From Arthrobacter oryzae (GTDB lineage: Bacteria > Actinomycetota > Actinomycetes > Actinomycetales > Micrococcaceae): a stretch of DNA of 64,000 bases. Positions 57,643 to 64,000 of the stretch are shown here, in pieces. The notes under the pieces were generated by a model. It did not search any database. It was not told where the DNA came from and worked only from the letters and a program-made list of their open reading frames with translations. Location of the stretch: NCBI RefSeq assembly GCF_003634095.1, contig NZ_RBIR01000003.1:496001-560000 (forward strand), in the 5' to 3' direction. The position numbers and the translations under genes were made by a program. How positions within the stretch are numbered: position 1 is the stretch's first letter; every line of letters starts with the position of its first letter.

Positions 57643-59019
57643 GTGAAAAGTATTGAACGCGATGTCGTCATCATCGGCGCAGGCCCGACCGGGCTCAACG
57701 CGGCCCGGGACCTGAAAGCGGCGGGCCTGACGGTTGCCGTGCTCGAGGCCCGCGACCGCGTTGGCGGGCGGACCTGGACCAGCACCATTGACGGCGCCAT
57801 GCTGGAAATCGGCGGCCAGTGGATCTCGCCGGACCAGACGGCACTCAAGGGCCTGCTAGGCGAGCTGGGCCTGGAAACATTCAGCCGCTACCGCGAGGGT
57901 GAGTCCGTCTATGTCGCCCCGGACGGCACCCGCAGCCTCTACACGGGGGAAATGTTCCCGGTGTCCGAGCGCACCGAGGCCGAAATGCGCCGGCTTATTG
58001 GCATCCTGGATGAGCTGGCCGCCGAGATCGGCGCCGAGGAGCCTTGGGCGCACCCCCGGGCCCGCGAACTCGACACCGTCTCGCTGCACCACTGGATGCG
58101 CCAGCTTTCCGATGACGAGGAGGCCTGCGCCAACATCGGCCACTTCCTGGCCGGCGGCATGCTCACCAAGCCGGCGCACTCCTTCTCCGCGCTGCAGGCT
58201 GTGCTGATGGCGGCATCCGCGGGCTCGTTCTCAAACCTGGTGGACGAGGACCTGCTGCTGGACCAGCGAGTGGTGGGAGGGATGCAGCTCGTGTCGGAGA
58301 CCATCGCCGCTGGGCTGGGCAACGACGTCGTCCTTGATTCTCCGGTGCGGACCCTGCGCTGGGACAGCGGCGGCGTCACCGCCGTCTCGGACCGGGCCAC
58401 CGTGAGCGCCCGGTACGCCATCATGGCCGTGCCGCCGAACCTGTACTCGCGCGTGAGCTTTGAGCCGCCGCTGCCGCGCCGGCAGCACCAGATGCACCAG
58501 CACCAGTCGCTGGGCCTCGTCATCAAGGTGCACGCCGTCTACGAAACGCCGTTCTGGCGCGAAGAGGGCCTCTCCGGGACCTGCTTCAGTCCCGATCTGG
58601 TGGTCCAGGAAATCTACGACAACACCAACCACGAGGACCCGCGCGGCACCCTGGTTGCCTTTGTACCGGATGAGAAGGCAGACGCGATGTTTGCGCTCGA
58701 CGCCGGCGAACGGCGCCGGGCGATCCTTTCGGCCATGGCGGAGTCCTTGGGCCCGAAGACCCTGGAACCGGTGGTGTACTACGAGTCCGACTGGGCCTCC
58801 GAGGAATGGACCCGTGGCGCCTTTGCCTCCAGCTACGATCTGGGCGGCCTGCATCGCTACGGCGCGGACCAGCTCACCCCGGTGGGATCCATCTACTGGG
58901 CGTCCTCGGACCTGGCAGCCGAGGGCTACCAGCATGTCGACGGAGCGGTCCGGATGGGCCGGGCCACGGCCGCCCGGATCCTGGACCGCGACGCCGCCAA
59001 CACGGAGGCCGCCGCGTAG
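57643..59019 (+). CDS. puo: Putrescine oxidase-type flavin amine oxidase
   Basis: A 458-residue FAD monoamine oxidase. The N-terminal dinucleotide motif is VVIIGAGPTGLNAARDL, then EARDRVGGRTWTSTIDGAML and EIGGQWISPDQTALKGLL. PPLPRRQHQMHQHQSLGLVI and HAVYETPFWREEGLSGTCF closely resemble the putrescine oxidases of Rhodococcus and Micrococcus, and GYQHVDGAVRMGRATA closes the FAD fold. It oxidises a primary diamine to the aminoaldehyde with H2O2. I prefer GTG 57643 (MKSIERDVVII), which matches the family start; ATG 57619 (overlapping the permease stop) would add eight residues. Confidence 0.88.
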   Translation: MKSIERDVVIIGAGPTGLNAARDLKAAGLTVAVLEARDRVGGRTWTSTIDGAMLEIGGQWISPDQTALKGLLGELGLETFSRYREGESVYVAPDGTRSLYTGEMFPVSERTEAEMRRLIGILDELAAEIGAEEPWAHPRARELDTVSLHHWMRQLSDDEEACANIGHFLAGGMLTKPAHSFSALQAVLMAASAGSFSNLVDEDLLLDQRVVGGMQLVSETIAAGLGNDVVLDSPVRTLRWDSGGVTAVSDRATVSARYAIMAVPPNLYSRVSFEPPLPRRQHQMHQHQSLGLVIKVHAVYETPFWREEGLSGTCFSPDLVVQEIYDNTNHEDPRGTLVAFVPDEKADAMFALDAGERRRAILSAMAESLGPKTLEPVVYYESDWASEEWTRGAFASSYDLGGLHRYGADQLTPVGSIYWASSDLAAEGYQHVDGAVRMGRATAARILDRDAANTEAAA

Positions 59020-59080
59020 CACTCGCGCCGCCGCGCAGTTTCCTCGCCACCCGGCTGTGCCTCCACACGGCAAGGCACGG

Positions 59081-59143
59081 CAAGGCGGGGTCACTTACGG
59101 TCCATTACGGTGGCATTTATGGGCCGTAAGTGACCCCGCGTTG
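59081..59143. repeat. Palindromic intergenic element, copy B
   Basis: Twenty-base arms with one mismatch flank a 23-nt spacer. It is the reverse complement of the element at 44709-44775 with three spacer differences and the one arm change. It again lies between two convergent genes (amine oxidase and the FBP-type gene), ending 12 bp from the latter's stop. It could act as a bidirectional terminator. Confidence 0.88.
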
Positions 59144-59155
59144 CTTGTGCGGGAG

Positions 59156-59665
59156 CTATGTTCCCTGTACGCGCTCGACGAACTGGGCCGTCCGCGCCAC
59201 CAGCCCGTCGATCTGCCGGAGCACGACGGCGGCGGGGTCCGGGTTGATCTCGTTGGCCGGGGGCTCCACCCGCACATTGCGGCAGCAGAGGAAATCGGCG
59301 CAGATCAAGGTGCCCACGGTATTCCCGTTGCGGCCCGACTGCCCCGCGCGCCTGGCCACCCACAGCAGAACGTCGTCCTTGGAGAACACGTCCCTGCAGA
59401 GTTCGCAGAGCACGGAACGGTTCTTCTTGGCTCCGCCTTCGGGTGCCCGGAGCATGATGCCGATGGGACCCTTCGGCCCCGGAACCACGAGATAGCCGCG
59501 GAGCGGCATCTTCTGGTCCCGCCAAGCCAGGAAGTCGAGTCGTTCCCAGTCGAGGGTGTCGAAGTTCTTGGGCAGGTTGAGTTTCGCGGCCTCTGACCGG
59601 CTCGCATTGATGAAGGACGAGCGGATCTGCTGGGCCATGAATGGTTGCATGGCGAATTTTTGCAT
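59156..59665 (-). CDS. FBP-domain (treble-clef zinc) protein
   Basis: A 169-residue protein similar to the FBP C-terminal treble-clef family (FusB/EF-G-binding-like). Zinc Cys are in SVLCELCRDVF and TLICADFLCCRNVRVEPP. The N-terminal helical region is FMAQQIRSSFINASRSEAAK. The family binds elongation factor G; a ribosome-rescue role is possible. ATG 59665 is the longest start; Met6 at 59650 is an alternative. Confidence 0.8.
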   Translation of the reverse strand: MQKFAMQPFMAQQIRSSFINASRSEAAKLNLPKNFDTLDWERLDFLAWRDQKMPLRGYLVVPGPKGPIGIMLRAPEGGAKKNRSVLCELCRDVFSKDDVLLWVARRAGQSGRNGNTVGTLICADFLCCRNVRVEPPANEINPDPAAVVLRQIDGLVARTAQFVERVQGT

Positions 59666-59799
59666 GACGGAAACTTTCGGAATCGGATGGCTCCGGGCCG
59701 GTCGAACGTGCGGCGCGAACGTGCAGCGCGACCGGGCGGAAGGGTGGGCAGAGGGCCGCCAGCCTGCGATTCCGGTGAGGACCGGGCGTCCGCGCGGGA

Positions 59800-59913
59800 T
59801 TAGTCCGCGGCGGGACGGGTTTGCACGGCAGGGGCTGGCAACGGCGCGGCCGCGTAGCAGGCCACAACGGCCACCCCGCTCACCGTGGCAGCAGTCATCG
59901 TTGCGATGCCCAT
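59800..59913 (-). CDS. Possible 37-residue membrane peptide
   Basis: ATG 59913 on the minus strand follows GGGGGAAG at good spacing and encodes a 37-residue peptide with one hydrophobic run (MTAATVSGVAVVACYAAAPL) and a polar end. The frame is open upstream but without a better start. The ribosome site and hydrophobic core favour a real small gene, but its size makes this uncertain. Confidence 0.35.
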   Translation of the reverse strand: MGIATMTAATVSGVAVVACYAAAPLPAPAVQTRPAAD

Positions 59914-60158
59914 GCTCACTTCCCCCGTCTGAACAATTCCCAACAATTCGTTCTCACGAATTCTCCGGGTCCGATTCCCCGGCGAGCCCATCCTTGCAAA
60001 GCGCAGGACCCCTGTCCAGTCTCGCTTTCCGCCGGGGTAGCTCACCTTCAGGGGGCTCCTTGAGGCACTGCACCTCCCCAGTGGCTAGCGGATTCCCGCA
60101 AAGGTGTTGATTCCCCGCCCGTTCACCCGGCTGTTCCCTGCCGGCTTTTTGGGTTGGC

Positions 60159-60164
60159 TAGTGT
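60159..60164 (+). promoter_or_regulatory. -10 box of the first GDSL hydrolase gene (leaderless)
   Basis: TAGTGT ends 6 nt before GTG 60171 and no ribosome site is visible. The same spacing is seen at the MarR gene. Confidence 0.45.
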
Positions 60165-60170
60165 GCTGGG

Positions 60171-61007
60171 GTGGCTTCAATTCCTTTGCTTCCGGATCGA
60201 GGCGGGCGGCACCTTTATGTGGCCTTGGGTGATTCGTTCACCGAGGGGGTCGGTGACTACGATCCCCGCCTCCCCAACGGGGTGCGGGGATGGGCGGACC
60301 GGGTTGCGGAGAAACTGGCCAAGGCGCAGCCGGGGTGGGAGTACGCCAACCTGGCGATCCGCAGCAAACGGCTGCGCCACATAATCGCCGAACAGCTCGG
60401 ACCGGCCCTGGCCATAGAACCGACGCTCATCACCCTGTACGCGGGCGGCAACGACATCCTGGATTTCGGAACGGACATCGAATCCCTCATGCGGGACTAC
60501 GAGTCGCTGGTGGCTGCTCTCGCCGGCACGGGGGCCACTCTGGTCCTGTTCACCGGCTTCGACGTCAAGGTCTCGGCCCTTCTGGAACCGCTGAGGAAGC
60601 GCAACGCCGCCTACAACCGGCGCGTCCGCGAGGTCGCAGGCCGCTACGGAGCGGTGCTGGTGGACTACTGGTGCTTCGACGCCTTCCACGACCCGCGGAT
60701 GTGGGATTCGGACCGGCTTCATATGTCCAAGGCAGGCCACAAATACCTTGCGGGGCAGGTCCTGGACCATCTCGGCGTGCCCCACAAGATCAAGCCAAAA
60801 GAGTGGGAGCCGCCCGTGAAGCCGGGCCTGCGGGAGTGGGAGCGCCGGCAGCGCCGCTGGGTGCACGACTGGGTGCTGCCCCTGTTCGGGCGGAAGATCC
60901 GCGGGGTCACCCTCGGTGACCAGCTTCGGCCACGCTGGCCCGAACCCGTGCAGGTTCCGCGCAAGGGCGGTCTAAAGAAGCTGCTGCATGGACAGCGCGG
61001 CGTTTAG
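60171..61007 (+). CDS. SGNH/GDSL hydrolase (first of two paralogues)
   Basis: A 278-residue SGNH esterase/lipase. Block I is VALGDSFTEGVGD with Ser near 22, block III has GGNDILDFGTD, and block V is WDSDRLHMSKAGHKY with the Asp/His pair. No signal peptide is present, so it is likely cytoplasmic. A basic C-terminal extension (about 205-278) is longer than in the paralogue at 61988. The two are separated by YciI and MarR genes. Confidence 0.88.
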   Translation: MASIPLLPDRGGRHLYVALGDSFTEGVGDYDPRLPNGVRGWADRVAEKLAKAQPGWEYANLAIRSKRLRHIIAEQLGPALAIEPTLITLYAGGNDILDFGTDIESLMRDYESLVAALAGTGATLVLFTGFDVKVSALLEPLRKRNAAYNRRVREVAGRYGAVLVDYWCFDAFHDPRMWDSDRLHMSKAGHKYLAGQVLDHLGVPHKIKPKEWEPPVKPGLREWERRQRRWVHDWVLPLFGRKIRGVTLGDQLRPRWPEPVQVPRKGGLKKLLHGQRGV

Positions 61008-61041
61008 CCGGCGGCAGCCGGTCCCCGCCGCTGGACCCGGC

Positions 61042-61329
61042 TTAGCTGTCCAGCAGGTTTTCGTAGCCCGGAGCCACCCTGTTGGCATGGAATTCCATGA
61101 CCTCGAAGTCGGCCACGCCGTTGACATAGAACGGGTCCTTGGCCAATGCGGCGTCGAGGCTGGCCCGGTCCGCGTTGGAGAGCAGCAGGCCGCCAGTGCG
61201 GGGAATTTTACGCCCCGCGACCATGAAGACGCCGTCATCGAAGGCCGCCTGCAGCCAGGTCACGTGCGCCGGAAGATGGAACTCCACAATATCGTCGGGG
61301 ACCTTGTAAGTCAGGGAGACTACGTACAT
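61042..61329 (-). CDS. YciI family protein
   Basis: A 95-residue ferredoxin-like dimeric-barrel protein. VPDDIVEFHLPAHVTWLQAA and GGLLLSNADRASLDAALAKD, then DPFYVNGVADFEVMEF, are the usual YciI landmarks with the conserved His and Asp. Function of the family is uncertain, often linked to dehalogenation or aromatic metabolism. It faces the first GDSL gene convergently and the MarR gene divergently, sharing a 103-nt spacer with the latter. Confidence 0.88.
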   Translation of the reverse strand: MYVVSLTYKVPDDIVEFHLPAHVTWLQAAFDDGVFMVAGRKIPRTGGLLLSNADRASLDAALAKDPFYVNGVADFEVMEFHANRVAPGYENLLDS

Positions 61330-61420
61330 GGGGTCAGCCTACCGGTAGCAGGGTGCGGACGGGCGGAGACCTTTCCGGAATCACCCGGGCCGAAGTTGAA
61401 TCGTCAAGCTTCGAGTCTCC

Positions 61421-61426
61421 TAGAAT
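61421..61426 (+). promoter_or_regulatory. -10 box of the MarR gene (leaderless)
   Basis: TAGAAT ends 6 nt before ATG 61433 with no Shine-Dalgarno. TTGAAT at 61396-61401 could serve as -35 with a 19-bp spacer, a bit long. Confidence 0.55.
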
Positions 61427-61432
61427 GTAGCC

Positions 61433-61912
61433 ATGACCGAACCCCGCTGGCTCAACGCCGACGAACGCCGGGCCTGGCTGGCCCAGCTGAGCATCAACAC
61501 CCTGCTGCCGGCCGCCCTGGATACCCAGCTCCATGCCGCGGGCAAGCTCTCCCTGTTTGACTACAACGTTCTGGCGATGCTTTCCGAGGCGGAGGGGCGT
61601 TTCCTGCCCATGAGCGAGCTCGCGGCGCGCACCAGCGCCTCGCTGTCCCGGCTCTCCCATGTGGTCACCAAGCTGCAGAGCCGAGGCTGGCTGGAGCGCC
61701 GGCCGCACCCCGGCGATGCCCGCGTCACCACGGCGCATCTGACCGACGCCGGCATGGCTACGATCGTGAAGCTCGCCCCGGGTCACGTCGAGGCCGTCCG
61801 GTCGCTCTTCCTCGACGCATTGAGCCCCAAGGATGTCGCGGACCTGGCCAGGATCGGCGAGAAGATCGTGGCCCGCCTCGACGACGACCACTGGATCCTG
61901 CGCGACAGCTGA
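61433..61912 (+). CDS. MarR-family transcriptional regulator
   Basis: A 159-residue winged-helix regulator. LFDYNVLAMLSEAEGRFLPM starts the domain, the recognition helix is SELAARTSASLSRLSHVVTK and the wing is WLERRPHPGDARVTTAHLTD. It is divergent from yciI and upstream of the second GDSL gene on the same strand, either of which could be its target. No clean palindrome is evident in the 103-nt divergent gap. Confidence 0.9.
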   Translation: MTEPRWLNADERRAWLAQLSINTLLPAALDTQLHAAGKLSLFDYNVLAMLSEAEGRFLPMSELAARTSASLSRLSHVVTKLQSRGWLERRPHPGDARVTTAHLTDAGMATIVKLAPGHVEAVRSLFLDALSPKDVADLARIGEKIVARLDDDHWILRDS

Positions 61913-61987
61913 GCACGGCGGCGGACGGCGCCGCCGTCGGGCACTCCCGTCTTTGTTGCTTGCGGCAACTGCTGGCAGACTGGACGC

Positions 61988-62749
61988 ATGGATTTCACGT
62001 CCCGCTATGTAGCCCTTGGAGACTCCTTTACTGAAGGCGTTGGCGACGACGACCCCAGCCGTCCCAACGGTGTCCGGGGCTGGGCGGACCGGGTGGCCGA
62101 GCAACTCGGCGCCGCCGATCCGTGCTTCGGGTACGCGAACCTCGCCATCCGCGGCAGGAAACTCCGCCAGATCATGGCCGAACAGGTCGATGCCGCCGTC
62201 GCACTCAAACCCACCCTTGTGAGCATCTACGCGGGCGCCAACGACATCCTGCGGCCCAGGATCGACATCGATGACCTGCTCGCGGAATACGACGCGGGCA
62301 TCCGAAAGCTCACGGCGACCGGCGCAACCGTGGTGATGTTCACCGGCTTCGACGCGCGCGGCTCGAAGATCTTCGGCACCATGCGCGGCCGCACCGCCAT
62401 CTACAACGAACTGGTGCGCGGAATCGCCGGCGACCACGGTGCCCTGCTGGTCGACTACTGGCGCTTCAGCGAGTACTACGACTGGGGCATGTGGGCCACG
62501 GACCGGATGCACATGTCCGCCGCTGGCCACGCGAACATGGCCAAGCGCGTGCTCACCGTCCTGGCACACGATCACTCGATTGACGTCCCGCCCATGACGC
62601 CGGTTCCGGAGTTGAGCCGTGGAGACGCCATCCGGGCCAATGCCCGGTGGGTCCGTGAATTCGCCGGCCCGTGGGTTGTCCGGCGCGTCACCGGCAAGTC
62701 CTCAGGCGACGGCCTGGCGCCGAAGTACGGCCAGCTCACGCACCTCTAA
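61988..62749 (+). CDS. SGNH/GDSL hydrolase (second paralogue)
   Basis: A 253-residue SGNH hydrolase, close to the one at 60171: VALGDSFTEGVGDDDPSRPN, GVRGWADRVAEQL, GANDILRPRIDIDDL and ATDRMHMSAAGHANMAKR align block by block. CAGACT ends 6 nt before ATG 61988, with TTGTTG 17 bp upstream of it, giving a plausible leaderless promoter. Substrate unknown. The pair probably arose by duplication. Confidence 0.88.
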   Translation: MDFTSRYVALGDSFTEGVGDDDPSRPNGVRGWADRVAEQLGAADPCFGYANLAIRGRKLRQIMAEQVDAAVALKPTLVSIYAGANDILRPRIDIDDLLAEYDAGIRKLTATGATVVMFTGFDARGSKIFGTMRGRTAIYNELVRGIAGDHGALLVDYWRFSEYYDWGMWATDRMHMSAAGHANMAKRVLTVLAHDHSIDVPPMTPVPELSRGDAIRANARWVREFAGPWVVRRVTGKSSGDGLAPKYGQLTHL

Positions 62750-62766
62750 CCTGGCAGGCAGGGCAG

Positions 62767-63579
62767 CTAGGCGCGGAATCCCGGCGTCGCGAGCAGTTCC
62801 CCGTCGCGGCGCACGGCGAGCACGTCGATCTCCCAGCCGTCCGTCGCCCGGTGCAGCATCGCGGTCCCGCCGGCGACGATCGCCGTCGCCAGCACGTCTG
62901 CCGTGACAATGTCCGCTGCGGCGACGGAGACCTGGGTGAACTCGGTTCCACCTGCGCCCGCCGTCCAGATGTGGTCACCGCGTTCCGCCGAACCCGATGT
63001 CGCAAGCGCCTGCCGGGGGCCCGTGCCGCCCAGTTCGTAAGCGGAAAGCAGGGCCGCGCGGTCCTGCGGGTCAACAACACCGGCCGCCCAGGCTGCTCCG
63101 GTGCCCGGAACGGGCGAGCCCATCACCAGCACATCGCCCCCGGCATTCAGGCACCAGTCGGTGATTCCGCGGCCGCGCAGCACCTCACCGGCCTGCCGGA
63201 TCGCATAACCCTTGATGATCCCGGAAAGGTCCAGCACGCCGTCGGGCCGTTCCGGGGAAAAGGCGCCCTCCGTCATGAGCCGCCAGCTGAGCGCATCCGC
63301 GTAGCGGTCCCGCATCCCGGCGGATGCCTTCCGCAGGGACAGTTCCCCGCGCGCCAGCCTGCTGGCCTCGGAATCGGGGCGGTACAGGCTGAAGGTTTCA
63401 TCAAACCCGGCAAACACGCGTTCGACGGCGGCAGCTGCCTCATCGAGCTCGTCGAGCTCAGCGCCTCCGGCGGTGCGGGGCAGGGCACCCGCAGGAACGG
63501 TCAGGCTGACAACGGTGCCCATGGAGTCAAAGGTCCTGGCCTTCAGGGCCGATCCCCCCAGCTCAGAGCTTGGCTGCAT
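62767..63579 (-). CDS. apbE: FAD:protein FMN transferase (ApbE)
   Basis: A 270-residue ApbE-family enzyme that attaches FMN covalently to Thr/Ser of target proteins. SMGTVVSLTVP opens the fold, DLSGIIKGYAI and LNAGGDVLVMG bind the flavin, and VAAADIVTADVLATAIV carries the metal-binding Asp. I prefer ATG 63579, which overlaps the end of the FMN-binding gene by 17 nt, over an upstream start. The pairing with an FMN-binding-domain protein upstream says that this protein is the likely target. Confidence 0.88.
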   Translation of the reverse strand: MQPSSELGGSALKARTFDSMGTVVSLTVPAGALPRTAGGAELDELDEAAAAVERVFAGFDETFSLYRPDSEASRLARGELSLRKASAGMRDRYADALSWRLMTEGAFSPERPDGVLDLSGIIKGYAIRQAGEVLRGRGITDWCLNAGGDVLVMGSPVPGTGAAWAAGVVDPQDRAALLSAYELGGTGPRQALATSGSAERGDHIWTAGAGGTEFTQVSVAAADIVTADVLATAIVAGGTAMLHRATDGWEIDVLAVRRDGELLATPGFRA

Positions 63580-64000
63580 CGAGGGCCGCCTGCAGGGAAG
63601 AGAGGTAGCCATCGCTGGTTACGGTGGCACCACTGATTGTTTGTACGTTCGCCGACTGGGCTTGCAGCACCTCGTCGCGCAGGAGCGGGGCCGCCTCGCT
63701 GCTGATGGCAACGGACCGGCGGTCTTCATCCGTGAGCTGGAGGGCCGTTACATCGGTGATCTTCCCTCCGCTGACCGTGATCTGCACCTGGACGTTCCCG
63801 TAGCGGGTCTGGCTCACGGAACCCGCGTAGGTCCCGCTCCCGCTTCCGGTAGCGGCCCCTGAACTGGTGGTTGCCGTTGAGCCGGCGGTTCCGGTGGTCC
63901 CGGTTCCGGACGCTGCTCCCGAGGAGCTCGCGCCGGAACTATTCCCGGATGCCCCACCAGTGGCGGCGGACTTGCCGGTCGAACCGGCGGTTCCGGCAGA
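63563..64000 (-). CDS. FMN-binding domain protein (partial, runs off the window)
   Basis: The last 146 codons are visible. The C-terminal about 85 residues form an FMN-binding domain (YGNVQVQITVSGGKITDVTA, EAAPLLRDEVLQAQSANVQT, then ISGATVTSDGYLSSLQAALD), where SGAT holds the Thr that ApbE flavinylates (Ser/Thr-G-A-T form). Before it lies a Gly/Ser/Thr/Ala linker of 60 or more residues. The N-terminus, probably with a membrane anchor or signal, lies beyond 64000. Its function is electron transfer through covalent FMN outside the membrane. Confidence 0.85.
   Translation of the reverse strand, partial: SAGTAGSTGKSAATGGASGNSSGASSSGAASGTGTTGTAGSTATTSSGAATGSGSGTYAGSVSQTRYGNVQVQITVSGGKITDVTALQLTDEDRRSVAISSEAAPLLRDEVLQAQSANVQTISGATVTSDGYLSSLQAALDAAKL

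Larger units (their letters stand above)
59666..60170. other. Intergenic region with one possible tiny gene
   Basis: This 505-bp gap holds the small frame at 59800-59913, a 13-bp direct repeat CGAACGTGCGGCG/CGAACGTGCAGCG at 59703-59728, and a short palindrome AATTCG-TTCTCA-CGAATT at 59945-59962. I see no RNA gene. The last part contains the leaderless promoter of the GDSL gene. Confidence 0.5.

Noticed and set aside
59965-59982. T-arm-like hairpin (CCGGG, loop TCCGATTC, CCCGG) suggesting a tRNA
   Set aside because: No matching acceptor, D or anticodon arm could be built around it and no CCA-like end follows.

Overview
The window is GC-rich, gene-dense DNA from a high-GC actinobacterium. The gene families, GTG/TTG starts, many 1-14 bp gene overlaps, and several genes with a TANNNT box only 6-7 nt before the start codon (leaderless transcripts) fit an Arthrobacter/Pseudarthrobacter-type soil Micrococcaceae. 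That genus call is inference from gene content; no rRNA is present. I saw no tRNA, rRNA, insertion sequence, prophage or CRISPR array.

Region 1 (1-11119) is a catabolic operon on the + strand. An NAD-type quinate/shikimate dehydrogenase and a fused 3-dehydroshikimate dehydratase feed protocatechuate into a complete beta-ketoadipate pathway (pcaH, G, B, D, C, F, I, J). It is framed by an IclR-like C-terminus at the left edge and a pcaR-type IclR gene at the end, with an IclR-style palindrome at 144-160. Nearby are a FUSC transporter (14374) and pobA (15640), which makes protocatechuate from 4-hydroxybenzoate.

Region 2 (11147-38320) is mostly housekeeping and mixed metabolism: a lipid-kinase-like protein, ACT protein, MscL, thioesterase, GNAT, phosphatase, purB, a WXG100-like/alpha-beta hydrolase pair, an aromatic/histidinol-phosphate aminotransferase, a branched-chain 2-oxoacid dehydrogenase operon (E1a-E1b-E2) behind a 42-bp dyad, an acyl-CoA synthetase, USP, an aminotransferase, a divergent TetR/FMN-reductase pair, a broken YchJ-type gene, membrane proteins and a long acyl-CoA dehydrogenase.

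Region 3 (38627-44693) is a three-gene SMC-type operon, jetA (DUF3375), jetB (DUF4194) and jetC (MukB-like ATPase). This is the loop-extruding core of a Wadjet plasmid-defence system, but the nuclease gene jetD is not next to it.

Region 4 (44774-59019) reads as one polyamine/omega-amino-acid catabolic supercluster: putrescine-oxidase-like amine oxidase, APC permease, aminoaldehyde dehydrogenase, omega-aminotransferase, semialdehyde dehydrogenase, CaiB-type CoA-transferase, glutaryl-CoA-type dehydrogenase and 3-hydroxyacyl-CoA dehydrogenase, with PucR and FadR regulators. Together they could take putrescine to succinate and cadaverine/5-aminovalerate through glutarate to acetyl-CoA. Repeated TGGAT-N5-ATCYA palindromes and a shared 12-mer link parts of it.

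Region 5 (59156-64000) holds an FBP-type zinc protein, two paralogous GDSL hydrolases flanking YciI and MarR genes, an ApbE flavin transferase and a partial FMN-binding protein. Three convergent intergenic regions (28.2-28.7, 44.7 and 59.1 kb) carry repeated palindromic elements; the last two are copies of the same 63-bp element in opposite orientation.
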